Shown here: piece after piece, positions 17,684 to 26,585 of the stretch | Numbering within the stretch: the stretch's first letter is position 1 | How the letters are laid out: each line of letters opens with the position of its first letter | Assembly: GCF_002979915.1 (NCBI RefSeq) | Contig: NZ_PCQA01000003.1 | Span: 434,001 to 498,000, forward strand | Reading direction: 5' to 3' | Length of the DNA: 64,000 bases | Source of the DNA: Arthrobacter sp. MYb213 | Lineage (GTDB): Bacteria; Actinomycetota; Actinomycetes; Actinomycetales; Micrococcaceae | Program-made: the position numbers and the translations under genes | The notes under the pieces: generated by a model | Told to the model about the DNA's origin: nothing | What the model saw: only the letters and a program-made list of their open reading frames with translations | Databases searched by the model: none

Positions 17684-19060
17684 ATGAGCATGTACGCGGT
17701 TACCAACCCTGCCACCGGTGTAGTGGAAGCTACCTACCCAACCGCCACCGATGAGCAGATCCAATCCGCCATCTCCTCGGCACATGAGGCTTACACCAGC
17801 TGGTCGGTATCCGAGCTAGATGAGCGTGTGGCCCTGCTTGAACGTGTTGCTGACATTTACGAGGCACGCGCCGAAGAACTAGCAGCAATCATTACCCGTG
17901 AAATGGGTAAGCCGGTCAAGCAGGCGCAGGGCGAAATTGGAATCGTCGTGGCAATCTACCGCTACTACGCGAAGAACGGTCCAAAGTTCTTGGCAGACGA
18001 AGAGCTAGAGATCGCCTCGGGTGGCAAGGCCTTGGTACGCAAGCAAGCGGTGGGTGCCATTTTGGGCATCATGCCGTGGAACTTCCCGTACTACCAGGTA
18101 GCCCGTTTTGCTGGTCCTAACCTCATGAACGGCAACACTGTACTGCTCAAGCACGCCCCGCAGTGCCCTGAATCCGCATTAGCTATCGAGGAAATTTTCC
18201 GTGAGGCTGGTGCTCCGGCAGGAGCCTACGTAAATATCTTCGCCACCAACGAGCAGGTTGCGGACGTTATTGCAGACCGCCGAGTGCAGGGTGTTTCGCT
18301 GACCGGTTCCGAACGTGCCGGCGCCGCGGTAGCCGAGATTGCCGGCCGCAACCTGAAGAAGGTTGTGCTCGAGCTTGGTGGCTCGGATCCATTCGTGGTC
18401 TTTGACGACGCTGATGTAGCAAGAAGTGCCAAGCTGGGTATGCGCGCCCGCTTTGGCAATACCGGTCAGGCATGTAATGCCGCTAAGCGTTTCATCGTCG
18501 ATGCCTCGGTATACGAGGAATTCTCGCAGGCATTCACCGAGCAGGTCGCTGGAATCAAAGTTGGAGACCCGACGCAGGGTGAAAACTTCCTAGGCCCACT
18601 TTCCTCGGCTGCGGCTCGTGATGGATTGGCAGCTCAGGTACAGGACGCCATCGATAAGGGTGCAACCGTTCTAACGGGTGGCAAATCGATTGACGGGAAT
18701 GGTGCTTTCTACGAGCCAACAGTCCTTGCCGGGGTGACCGAGGAGATGCGGGCATTCAAAGAAGAGCTCTTTGGACCAGTTGCCGTGCTGTACAAGGTCG
18801 AAGGCGAAGAAGAAGCGGTTGCGTTGGCTAACAACACCGATTATGGATTGGGAGCTTCGATCCATACGAAGGATCTGGAGCGCGCCGAGCGGGTTTCCGT
18901 ACGTTTACAGGCGGGCATGGTGGCCATTAATGAGCCTTCGGCCTCGTTCCCAGAGCTGCCATTTGGCGGCGTGAAGCGTTCGGGTATCGGACGTGAACTG
19001 GGCAAGTACGGCATGGATGAATTCATCAACCACAAACTGGTGAAGGTCGCCGGCCGCTAG
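17684..19060 (+). CDS. Succinate-semialdehyde dehydrogenase (Sad/YneI-type), NAD(P)-dependent
   Basis: 458 aa, ATG with AAGGAG at ideal distance. Aldehyde dehydrogenase fold: IMPWNFPYYQVAR, the catalytic glutamate in LELGGSDPF (~residue 229) and the nucleophilic cysteine in NTGQACNAAKRF (~residue 263). The short N-terminus (YAVTNPATGVV) and the GQACNAAKRF form are typical of the Sad/YneI branch, which oxidises succinate semialdehyde to succinate (GABA or putrescine breakdown) and accepts other small aldehydes. No GABA transaminase is next to it. Monocistronic, with its own hairpin downstream. Confidence 0.88.
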   Translation: MSMYAVTNPATGVVEATYPTATDEQIQSAISSAHEAYTSWSVSELDERVALLERVADIYEARAEELAAIITREMGKPVKQAQGEIGIVVAIYRYYAKNGPKFLADEELEIASGGKALVRKQAVGAILGIMPWNFPYYQVARFAGPNLMNGNTVLLKHAPQCPESALAIEEIFREAGAPAGAYVNIFATNEQVADVIADRRVQGVSLTGSERAGAAVAEIAGRNLKKVVLELGGSDPFVVFDDADVARSAKLGMRARFGNTGQACNAAKRFIVDASVYEEFSQAFTEQVAGIKVGDPTQGENFLGPLSSAAARDGLAAQVQDAIDKGATVLTGGKSIDGNGAFYEPTVLAGVTEEMRAFKEELFGPVAVLYKVEGEEEAVALANNTDYGLGASIHTKDLERAERVSVRLQAGMVAINEPSASFPELPFGGVKRSGIGRELGKYGMDEFINHKLVKVAGR

Positions 19061-19080
19061 ATTCCTAGTGAGCCCGACCT

Positions 19081-19120
19081 CGTAGGCCGTCGGAAAAGCA
19101 GTTGTATCCGGCGGCCTACG
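19081..19120. terminator. Hairpin after the aldehyde dehydrogenase gene
   Basis: CGTAGGCCGTCGG (19081-19093) pairs with CCGGCGGCCTACG (19108-19120) with one mismatch. It lacks a T-tract but lies between convergent genes. Confidence 0.6.
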
Positions 19121-19214
19121 GCGCTTGGTCACGTGACCACGCGAAATCGGGGCCACAGTGTGCGGGTGCTGCGGGAAATACTCAATTACACATGGATGGA
19201 TCGCTTTGGCCAGT

Positions 19215-19955
19215 TCAGGAATTCCGGAGCGGAATTCTTGCCAGAAGTCGGTCAATGAGCAACAGCAGGTAGCCCACGATAAGTAACGCTACCCCCATGA
19301 AAAGGGCATTGACGATGACTCTAGGATAACCATGCTGCGAGACATCCATGAATGGGTACGGATAATGAACGGCGGGGAAAAACTCGGCCCCGAGTCCTCC
19401 TGCCACCAGAGCAAAGATCACGTAGACCAGCGGAATCAGTAGCCACAGTGCCGGGTCACGTGGCCGCAATGTCCCCTTGGGGACGAAGAATAGCCAGTCA
19501 AGAATGAGCAGGGCCGGAGTTACCACGTGGACCAGGGTATCGGTCAAGGAAAATGGCACGTAATCCCCGGACTGCACGAAGTCGGACGGCGCAAGCACCA
19601 ATACGTAGATCAGCAAGGTCACCGTAATGGACATCGTCACCGCCGCGGCCCAGCGCGTCGAAGGCACCGACGCGCCTCGCGGACCTGCCTGGCGGAGATC
19701 TCGAAGCGTGCGGCTAATCAAGATCATGAGCCAGATCAGGCACAGCAGGTTGCTTTGCACGGTGTAGAACAGGAAACTGTTCCACACCGGTTCGGCGCTA
19801 AAGACCTTGGAGATTCGTATAATCCCCATTCCGACAATAATTAACGCAACGATTCGATAAGTTAGCGCAACCCAGCGATGCGACAGAAACACACCGGGCA
19901 GTCCCGACAGAGTGGCTTCGTCGGTTGCGGTCCTGCGTAAGAGGTGATCGCTCAT
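19215..19955 (-). CDS. Pr6Pr-family integral membrane protein
   Basis: 246 aa with about six transmembrane helices spread over residues 25-240. The pattern RIVALIIVGMGIIR, FYTVQSNLLCLIW, HVVTPALLILDWLFF and HYPYPFMDVSQHGYPRV is typical of the Pr6Pr (formerly FAR-17a/AIG1-like) membrane proteins found in many actinobacteria. No enzymatic function is established for bacterial members. It lies between the SSADH gene (convergent) and the second bcp gene (same strand, downstream of it after 113 bp). Confidence 0.75.
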   Translation of the reverse strand: MSDHLLRRTATDEATLSGLPGVFLSHRWVALTYRIVALIIVGMGIIRISKVFSAEPVWNSFLFYTVQSNLLCLIWLMILISRTLRDLRQAGPRGASVPSTRWAAAVTMSITVTLLIYVLVLAPSDFVQSGDYVPFSLTDTLVHVVTPALLILDWLFFVPKGTLRPRDPALWLLIPLVYVIFALVAGGLGAEFFPAVHYPYPFMDVSQHGYPRVIVNALFMGVALLIVGYLLLLIDRLLARIPLRNS

Positions 19956-20068
19956 AATTGAACGATACGTTACCCGCGTCTAGGCTGTCACTCGGGTGCA
20001 GGGCATGCTGTGCACCCTAGCTTGGCCTAGAGCTCTGTGCTTGGTGCCAGCCGCGGAAAGGCGCCGGA

Positions 20069-20545
20069 CTAGATTCCGAGCTTCTCACGCAGTCGTGAAA
20101 CGTGACCGCTAGCGTCCACGGAGTATTCGGCGAGGGCAATCTTTTGTTCCGGAGAAACCACCACGGTGGAGCGCAGTGTGCCGACAAAAGTCTTTTCGCC
20201 AAAGCTCTTCTCTCCGTAGGATCCGTAGGCCTTGGCGACCTGATTGTCTGGATCAGATAGTAGTGGGAAGTTCAGCGATTCATCGGCAGCGAACTGCGCA
20301 ATTTCTGCCGGCTCATCCGGAGAGATGCCTAGCACCGAGTAGCCAGAGCTTTGGAGTGAGTTCAGATTGTCTCGGAAGTCGCAGGCTTCGGTGGTGCATC
20401 CTGGGGTGGCTGCTTTCGGGTAAAAATACACGATAACGTTTTTGCCCGCGTAGTCCGAAAGCGACACCGGGTTGGATTGTGCATCTCGCAAGGTAAATTC
20501 TGGAGCTGGTTGTCCCACGGTGAGTGCCGTGCTGCTGTCAGCCAT
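20069..20545 (-). CDS. bcp: Thioredoxin-dependent peroxiredoxin, Bcp/PrxQ type (copy 2)
   Basis: 158 aa from the second ATG of an ATGATG pair, 7 nt after AGGA. It has Cys50 and Cys55 in PKAATPGCTTEACDFRD, positions identical to copy 1. Its sequence matches copy 1 over long stretches (for example LGISPDEP and AQFAADESL). It differs mainly at the N-terminus and in the loop near KSFGEKTFVG. It probably has the same peroxide-reducing activity with a different expression pattern or substrate preference. The 284-bp gap to the divergent ABC exporter holds a small GATTG/CAATC inverted repeat (20691-20708). Confidence 0.93.
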   Translation of the reverse strand: MADSSTALTVGQPAPEFTLRDAQSNPVSLSDYAGKNVIVYFYPKAATPGCTTEACDFRDNLNSLQSSGYSVLGISPDEPAEIAQFAADESLNFPLLSDPDNQVAKAYGSYGEKSFGEKTFVGTLRSTVVVSPEQKIALAEYSVDASGHVSRLREKLGI

Positions 20546-20829
20546 CATTCCTACTTTCGTATAGCGGTAATTTCTTTCCATTGTATGGTTTTTGAGTGAC
20601 CATGGCTAGGGTGAGATTTTCGTTGCAGATCTGGCTTCCAAGAAGCGGCCGTTGAGGCAAAAATTTACCGCCAGTTCGGAAAAAATTAATGATTGGTAAA
20701 AATCAATCGCAAGGATGATTTCCACTGTCGGTAGCAAGGGTTAGACTGACAATCGCTTCGGAATCTCCCTGCCCTAAATCCGAAGGTGCAGGAGAGTTCT
20801 GGAGTAGATGGAGTGAGGACACCAATCAC

Positions 20830-22563
20830 ATGCTTCTGAAGCTCATTCTCAGACACAGCAAACCCTACGCAGGCTGGATAACTGCCGTAGTGATCTTGCA
20901 GCTGGCCACCACCATTGCCACGCTGTATCTTCCAAGCCTGAACGCAAAAATCATCGATGTCGGTGTGGTTGAAGCGGACATTGGCTATATCTGGCGTACC
21001 GGCGGCATCATGCTCGTCGTAGCTTTCGTGCAGATCATCACCGCCATTGGCGCGGTGTATTTCGGTGCGAAAACCTCTATGAGTATTGGCCGCGACATTC
21101 GTCAGTCGGTTTTTGTGAAGGTATCTACCTTCTCCGCTCAAGACGTGAATAAATTTGGCGCTGCCACACTGATTACTCGTGGCACCAATGACGTGCAACA
21201 AGTTCAGATGCTTACGCTGATGGCGCTGAACTTCATGATTACCGCACCGATCATGTCTATCGGTGGCGTGATCATGGCTATCCGTGAAGATCCAGGACTG
21301 TCCTGGCTCGTCTGGGTATCCGTACCATTAGTGCTTATTGTGGTTGGCATCCTTGTGATCAAGTTGATGCCACTCTTCCGCGACATGCAAGGACGTATCG
21401 ACGGGATCAACGGTGTGCTGCGTGAGCAGATCACCGGTATCCGCGTGGTCCGCGCCTTTGTCCGCGAAAAGCACGAGACCGAACGCTACGCCGACGCCAA
21501 CCAGGAGCTCACTAAGCTCGGCGTTAGGGTCGGTAACCTGTTCGTGCTGATGTTCCCTGCCATTTCCATGATCTTGCACCTGTCCACTGCGGCCGTGCTG
21601 TGGTTTGGTGGACACCGTGTTGATAGCGGAGTAGTTGAGGTCGGAGCATTGACTGCCTTCCTGCAGTACATGCTCCAGATCCTCATGGCGGTCATGATGG
21701 GAACCTTTATGGCCATGATGGTTCCGCGCGCGATGGTCTCCGCGGACCGTATCGGCGAGGTGCTTGAAAGCGACCCAAGCATGACAGATACCCACAACGT
21801 GGCAGTCAATTTGCCTACCCCAGGCACCGTGGAATTCCGTAATGTCAGCTTCGGTTACCCCGGTGCTGACGCACCGGTACTTTCGGATGTTTCTTTCGTG
21901 GCCGAGCCGGGGCAAACCACGGCAATTATCGGTTCAACCGGTGCCGGCAAGACGACATTGCTCAATCTGATCCCACGTCTCTACGACGCCACCGAGGGAG
22001 AAATCCTTATTGGTGGAGTCCCGGTGCGTGATATCGGTCGAGAACAACTGTCGCAGAATATTTCCGCGGTTCCGCAACGTCCTTACCTGTTCTCAGGAAC
22101 CGTGGCCAGTAACCTGCGCTTCGGGGCAAAAGATGCCACAGAAGAAGAACTCTGGGAGGCGCTGCGCATCGCGCAAGCAGATGACTTTGTCTCCGAGCGT
22201 GAGAACCAGCTGGATTCCAAGATTGCTCAGGGCGGCACCAACGTTTCCGGTGGACAGCGCCAACGACTGTGCATTGCTCGTGCCCTGGCAGCCAAACCAA
22301 ACACTTACCTGTTTGATGACTCTTTCTCCGCCTTGGACGTAAGTACGGATGCTAAGTTGCGTGCGGCGCTCGATGAACCAACCAAGGACGCGGCGGTCAT
22401 TATTGTGGCCCAGCGCGTCTCAACAATTACCGGTGCAGACCAGATCCTGGTGTTGGAGCACGGGGTGATTGTTGCCCGGGGTACTCACGAAGAACTTCTT
22501 GAAACCTCGGAAACCTATCAAGAAATTGTTTCATCCCAGCTCAGTGCCGAGGAGGTGGCCTAA
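20830..22563 (+). CDS. ABC exporter half-transporter, subunit with non-catalytic Walker B
   Basis: 577 aa: six-helix transmembrane domain (residues ~15-305) then a nucleotide-binding domain with Walker A GSTGAGKTT, canonical signature NVSGGQRQRL and Walker B YLFDDSFSALD. In that Walker B, aspartate replaces the catalytic glutamate. This is the mark of the degenerate-site subunit in heterodimeric type IV exporters (TM287/288, BmrCD style). The partner gene starts at the next nucleotide after its stop codon. Such pumps export drugs, lipids or peptides; the substrate is unknown. Confidence 0.92.
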   Translation: MLLKLILRHSKPYAGWITAVVILQLATTIATLYLPSLNAKIIDVGVVEADIGYIWRTGGIMLVVAFVQIITAIGAVYFGAKTSMSIGRDIRQSVFVKVSTFSAQDVNKFGAATLITRGTNDVQQVQMLTLMALNFMITAPIMSIGGVIMAIREDPGLSWLVWVSVPLVLIVVGILVIKLMPLFRDMQGRIDGINGVLREQITGIRVVRAFVREKHETERYADANQELTKLGVRVGNLFVLMFPAISMILHLSTAAVLWFGGHRVDSGVVEVGALTAFLQYMLQILMAVMMGTFMAMMVPRAMVSADRIGEVLESDPSMTDTHNVAVNLPTPGTVEFRNVSFGYPGADAPVLSDVSFVAEPGQTTAIIGSTGAGKTTLLNLIPRLYDATEGEILIGGVPVRDIGREQLSQNISAVPQRPYLFSGTVASNLRFGAKDATEEELWEALRIAQADDFVSERENQLDSKIAQGGTNVSGGQRQRLCIARALAAKPNTYLFDDSFSALDVSTDAKLRAALDEPTKDAAVIIVAQRVSTITGADQILVLEHGVIVARGTHEELLETSETYQEIVSSQLSAEEVA

Positions 22564-24651
22564 ATGGCAGCGAAGAAAAAAGGCAGCGACAAGCAAGCCC
22601 CAGTTGATACCACCCTCGCGGAGGTAGACGAGTTCGAAGTGGCCGCGGCTTCCGGTGGCTGGGAGGAAACTCCGGTCCGTAAGGCCGAGCACTTCTGGCC
22701 TTCGGCCAAGCGACTAATCGGTCTGATGGGACCATACAAGGTCGGAATGAGCGTTGTCTTTGCTCTGATCACCGTGTATGTGGTGCTCTCAGTTATTGCG
22801 CCGCGAATTCTTGGCCGTGCCATGGACGTCATCTTTGCGGGCATGATCGGTAAGAACATGCAGGTGCCACCGGGCACCACCGCAGACCAAATTGTTCAGG
22901 GAATGCGTGATGCCGGGGAAACCACCCAGGCTGACATGCTTTCTCGGGTTGATTTTGTCCCCGGACAGGGCATCGATTTTGCTCAGCTCTCGCAGTACAT
23001 CCTGTTGGTGCTGGCCATGTACTTCGTGGCATCGATCTTCTCCTGGGTATCGGGCTGGTTGCTGAACAAACTGGTTATGCGAGTCGTCTACAACCTGCGT
23101 AAGGATGTGGAAGACAAGATCAACCGCCTTCCGCTGAACTACTTCGACACCCGTCAGCGCGGAGACATCCTCTCCCGCGTGACCAACGACGTAGACAACA
23201 TTCAGAATGCTTTGCAGCAGGCATTGAGCCAGCTGGTTCAGTCGATTATGACCGTTATCGGCATTGTGATCATGATGTTTGTGGTCTCTTGGCAGTTGGC
23301 GCTGATCGCTTTGATCGCATTGCCACTCTCCGGAGTAGGTGCCGGCATCATTGGTTCTAAGGCACAGAAGCTATTCACCGCGCAGTGGAAGAATACCGGT
23401 GCGCTCAACGGGCAGATCGAAGAGTCCTTCTCCGGCCACGAGCTCATGAAGGTCTTCGGTCGCGAAGACGACATGGTGGAACGCTTCACCGAACGCAACG
23501 AGGAACTCTACAAGGCAAGCTTCGGCGCACAGTTCGTCTCTGGCATGATCATGCCGGTAATGAACTTCGTGTCCTACCTGTCTTACGTGGGTATCGCAGT
23601 CGTTGGTGGCCTGCGTGTAGCTTCTGGCACGATGAGCCTTGGTGATGCGACAGCATTCATCCAGTACTCGCGCGAGTTCACCCAGCCGTTGGGGCAGATT
23701 GCCGGTGTAGCGAATATGCTGCAGTCCGGTGTCGCCTCCGCAGAGCGTACCTTTGAACTGTTGGATGCCGAGGAACAGGAACCGGAAGAGGCCAAACAGC
23801 AACTTCCGGCACGCACCGACGGGCACGTGTCCTTCGAAAACGTGAGCTTCTCCTATAACCCGGAGCAGCCACTGATTGAGGACCTGTCATTTGATGCAGA
23901 TCCTGGGCACACGGTGGCCATCGTAGGTCCTACCGGCGCGGGTAAAACCACGTTGGTGAACCTGGTGATGCGTTTCTACGAGTTGAACTCGGGACGCATC
24001 ATGTTGGACAACGCGAACATCACCGACCTGTCCCGCGCAGACCTGCGCTCCAAGGTCGGCATGGTGTTGCAAGATGCGTGGCTCTTTGGTGGATCCATCA
24101 TGGAGAACATCCGGTACGGCCGGCTCGACGCCACGGATGAGGAAGTATACGAGGCCGCGAAGGCGACCTTCGTTGACCGCTTCGTGCGGGCACTTCCAGA
24201 TGGTTACGACACCATTATTGATGAGGAAGGCACCAACGTATCGGCCGGTGAAAAGCAGCTGATCACCATTGCCCGTGCGTTCGTGGCTAACCCTTCTTTG
24301 CTGATCTTGGATGAAGCGACCAGCTCGGTGGATACGCGTACCGAAGTTTTGGTACAGCATGCCATGGCGGCGTTGCGTAGTGACCGAACTAGCTTCGTGA
24401 TTGCACACCGCTTGTCCACGATTCGTGATGCCGACACCATTTTGGTGATGGAGTCAGGCAAAATCGTGGAGCAGGGCAATCATGAGGAACTGTTAACTAC
24501 TCAGGGCGCCTACTACAACCTGTACCAGTCACAGTTTGCTGGGCCGGCTGAGGATGTGGATGCAAATCCCGATACCTCAGCAGTTCCGGTAGCCGCTGGC
24601 ACTCCGGTTGCTGGCGCGGAGACCCCTGATACGGTCACTGAAACCGAGTAA
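22564..24651 (+). CDS. ABC exporter half-transporter, catalytic partner subunit
   Basis: 695 aa. A ~50-residue charged N-terminal extension precedes the six-helix membrane domain (~55-390), then a nucleotide-binding domain with Walker A GPTGAGKTT and Walker B LLILDEATSSVD (catalytic glutamate present). Its own signature is altered (NVSAGEKQL). Combined with the upstream subunit's DD Walker B, this gives exactly one competent and one degenerate ATP site, as in heterodimeric exporters. The C-terminal ~45 residues are Ala/Pro/Thr/Glu-rich and probably disordered. Starts directly after the upstream TAA. A T-rich hairpin terminator follows. Confidence 0.92.
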   Translation: MAAKKKGSDKQAPVDTTLAEVDEFEVAAASGGWEETPVRKAEHFWPSAKRLIGLMGPYKVGMSVVFALITVYVVLSVIAPRILGRAMDVIFAGMIGKNMQVPPGTTADQIVQGMRDAGETTQADMLSRVDFVPGQGIDFAQLSQYILLVLAMYFVASIFSWVSGWLLNKLVMRVVYNLRKDVEDKINRLPLNYFDTRQRGDILSRVTNDVDNIQNALQQALSQLVQSIMTVIGIVIMMFVVSWQLALIALIALPLSGVGAGIIGSKAQKLFTAQWKNTGALNGQIEESFSGHELMKVFGREDDMVERFTERNEELYKASFGAQFVSGMIMPVMNFVSYLSYVGIAVVGGLRVASGTMSLGDATAFIQYSREFTQPLGQIAGVANMLQSGVASAERTFELLDAEEQEPEEAKQQLPARTDGHVSFENVSFSYNPEQPLIEDLSFDADPGHTVAIVGPTGAGKTTLVNLVMRFYELNSGRIMLDNANITDLSRADLRSKVGMVLQDAWLFGGSIMENIRYGRLDATDEEVYEAAKATFVDRFVRALPDGYDTIIDEEGTNVSAGEKQLITIARAFVANPSLLILDEATSSVDTRTEVLVQHAMAALRSDRTSFVIAHRLSTIRDADTILVMESGKIVEQGNHEELLTTQGAYYNLYQSQFAGPAEDVDANPDTSAVPVAAGTPVAGAETPDTVTETE

Positions 24652-24670
24652 TACTAGCTAGGCACAGAGT

Positions 24671-24720
24671 CATGCCGCGGCGGATGGGAACTTTTCCCAG
24701 CTGTCGCGGCATGTCTGTTT
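24671..24720 (+). terminator. Rho-independent terminator after the ABC exporter operon
   Basis: Outer stem CATGCCGCG (24671-24679) with CGCGGCATG (24705-24713), inner stem TGGGAA/TTCCCA around CTT, followed by TCTGTTTTC. Confidence 0.85.
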
Positions 24721-24809
24721 TCTGGCTGGGTTTTCTTGGTCGGGACTCGCCTTCAGCCGGGGGAGGGCGAGTGAACCAAGTGATTGACCGAATTCAGGTC
24801 TCCGGTTCG

Positions 24810-24846
24810 CAAAGTGATAGTAAGGAACTTTCTTACTATCACTTTG
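24810..24846. repeat. Perfect A+T-rich inverted repeat in an intergenic region
   Basis: CAAAGTGATAGTAAG (24810-24824) pairs perfectly with CTTACTATCACTTTG (24832-24846); further weak pairing continues into the loop. Outside it, CAGGT (24795-24799) and a matching ACCTG (24860-24864) suggest an imperfect 70-nt palindrome. No T-tract follows, and a separate terminator already lies 100 bp upstream, so termination is not the obvious role. Confidence 0.7.
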
Positions 24847-25134
24847 TTGTCTGTCCGAAACCTGTTTATTGGGTATACCGACCTGTGAACGTGTGTGAGA
24901 GTGCGTCAACAAATGATGTGAGTTGGTGGCGCGTCACCATTTATTCTCGTGAATCGAACGATTTTTTCAAGAATTTTTCGTCACATTTGCTCTTGGTTTG
25001 TGCAAGATTTTTGTGGGGTGGCACCTCCGGGTTGTGACCGCGCCGAGTAAATATGGGGCCTACTTCGTGCGACTCGTTCGCCAGTTCCTTTCGCAGGTGT
25101 TTGTAACAGCAGAAACATGCCTGTAGACGCAATT

Positions 25135-25159
25135 ACTGAAGTCAGATTCTAGTTCTAGA
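25135..25159. promoter_or_regulatory. Putative TetR operator, site 1 (upstream of operon A)
   Basis: Centred on T25147, with right half TCTAGTTC and left half ACTGAAGTCAGA. It matches the perfect site at 34284-34308 at about 17 of 24 non-central positions, including the outer ACT and the AGA-TCTAGTT core. It is 245 bp before the first start codon, farther than at the other two operons. A role in repression is inferred from recurrence, not tested. Confidence 0.55.
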
Positions 25160-25228
25160 AATATTCTTGTTGAGAAAATACTTGAAACTGCCAACTTTCG
25201 CCCGCATCGGCAAGGTCCAATTTCACAT

Positions 25229-25256
25229 AGTTCAGTTAATTTTCATTAACTGAACT
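25229..25256. promoter_or_regulatory. Second perfect inverted repeat upstream of operon A
   Basis: AGTTCAGTTAAT (25229-25240) and ATTAACTGAACT (25245-25256) pair perfectly around TTTC. The piece TTCAGTTAAT recurs at 34303-34312, directly beside the operon B operator. It could be a second regulator site or an mRNA leader hairpin. Confidence 0.55.
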
Positions 25257-25403
25257 GAGGCATTGGGAACACTTGCCTGCGACTCGAAAGGCGTCGAAAT
25301 CTTTCGAATAGTGATCTTGTTCACTTTTGATTCCGCTGATAGTCTCGACCCCACTTACCGTGGTTCAACGGTAAACGCCTAGTCAAAGACGAAAGGCAAA
25401 GTT

Positions 25404-26585
25404 GTGCATTTAAAAACTTCCGCCGAAATTTCCGAGCTTCGTGCTGAGTTGCGCTCATACTTCGCGACGCTTCTGACCGATGACATCCGCAAAAAACTTC
25501 GCGCCGAAGGCGAGGGGGGTGGGCAGACTCTGCGATCAATCATGGCCCAGATGGGCAAGGATGGATGGCTAGGAATCGGCTGGCCAACCGAGTACGGGGG
25601 ACAGGGGCGGGGGGCAGACGCGCAGTACGTTTTCTATGATGAGGCTTACCGTGCCGAAGCGCCGATTCCAATGATCACACTGACTACCGTGGGGCCAACA
25701 CTCATCGCTCACGGAACCAAAGCACAGAAAGATTACTTCCTTCCCAAGATCTTGGCCGGAGAATGCATCTTCTCCATTGGCTATACCGAACCCGAGGCCG
25801 GCACCGACTTGGCATCGTTGAGCACTCGGGCAATTCGCGAGGGCAACGAGTACGTGATCAACGGCAGTAAGGTTTTCACCTCCGGCGGCGATGGCGCTGA
25901 CTGGATCTGGCTTGCTGCCCGTACTGATGCCGAAGCACCCAAACATAAAGGCATCTCGCTGATACTCGTTCCCACCAGTGACCCGGGCTACTCCGCCACC
26001 CCCATTCACACCGTGGGAGGAGTGACAACCACCGCCTCGTATTACGACAATGTACGCGTTCCGGCCAGCAACATAGTGGGTGAAGAGAACAAGGGGTGGC
26101 AGATGATCACCACCCAGCTCAACCATGAACGTGTAGGGCTCGCGGCCTACAGCGGCATCTGTGAAGGCATGCTTGATAACGTGCGTGACTGGGTGGTGGG
26201 TCAGAAAACCGCGGAAGGTACGCCGCTGGCCCACGAACCATGGGTGCGCCAGTTGTTAGCCTCGTCCACTGCGAGATTGCGCGCCATGCGCTTGATGAAC
26301 TGGCAGCTAGTGGAGACCGTGGAACGCGGTGAGCTCAGCCCCGGTATTGCCTCTGCCGCAAAGGTCTTCGCCACCGAAACGGTGATTGATGTCTACCGCG
26401 CGTTGCTAGAAATCGTTGGCCCCAGCGCCTTGCGAGTCAGTGATTCTCCATGGCGCTTCGACTCAGGGCGATTGGCGCTGATGAACCTCAGCGCTCAAAT
26501 TAACACCTTTGGCGGCGGAGTCGCCGAAATCCAGCGTGAAATCGTCGCCTGGACCACTCTCGGAATGGCAAGGAAGTCACGATGA
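25404..26585 (+). CDS. Acyl-CoA dehydrogenase, ChsE2/FadE29-like catalytic subunit
   Basis: 393 aa, GTG start with GAAAGG 7 nt upstream. Full acyl-CoA dehydrogenase fold: YTEPEAGTDLASLSTRA (FAD/substrate loop), NGSKVFTSGGDGADW, NHERVGLAAYSG and the C-terminal GGGVAEIQREIVA. In Mycobacterium tuberculosis, ChsE2 (FadE29) and ChsE1 (FadE28) form an alpha2beta2 enzyme that desaturates the three-carbon steroid side-chain CoA ester. Here the next gene is a shorter, motif-poor partner overlapping by 4 nt, and split ChsH2, ChsH1 and Ltp2-like genes follow. That order closely parallels the mycobacterial side-chain (igr) operon. Membership in that clade is inferred from context and size. Confidence 0.82.
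   Translation: MHLKTSAEISELRAELRSYFATLLTDDIRKKLRAEGEGGGQTLRSIMAQMGKDGWLGIGWPTEYGGQGRGADAQYVFYDEAYRAEAPIPMITLTTVGPTLIAHGTKAQKDYFLPKILAGECIFSIGYTEPEAGTDLASLSTRAIREGNEYVINGSKVFTSGGDGADWIWLAARTDAEAPKHKGISLILVPTSDPGYSATPIHTVGGVTTTASYYDNVRVPASNIVGEENKGWQMITTQLNHERVGLAAYSGICEGMLDNVRDWVVGQKTAEGTPLAHEPWVRQLLASSTARLRAMRLMNWQLVETVERGELSPGIASAAKVFATETVIDVYRALLEIVGPSALRVSDSPWRFDSGRLALMNLSAQINTFGGGVAEIQREIVAWTTLGMARKSR

Larger units (their letters stand above)
24714..25403. other. 690-bp non-coding region rich in inverted repeats, upstream of the side-chain cluster
   Basis: No ORF here resembles a protein on either strand. The region holds a 37-nt perfect hairpin (24810-24846), an A+T-rich middle with TTTTTCAAGAATTTTTCG, a partial copy of the cluster operator (25135-25159) and a second perfect 12-bp inverted repeat (25229-25256). 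The last 150 bp act as leader for the acyl-CoA dehydrogenase operon. It looks like a regulatory junction between unrelated gene blocks. Confidence 0.6.

Noticed and set aside
24672-25037. 121-codon plus-strand frame in the repeat-rich gap
   Set aside because: It begins inside a terminator hairpin and runs through inverted repeats; no binding site or protein-like features.
25569-26234. 221-codon minus-strand frame inside the first acyl-CoA dehydrogenase gene
   Set aside because: Antisense to a highly conserved enzyme; no independent support.
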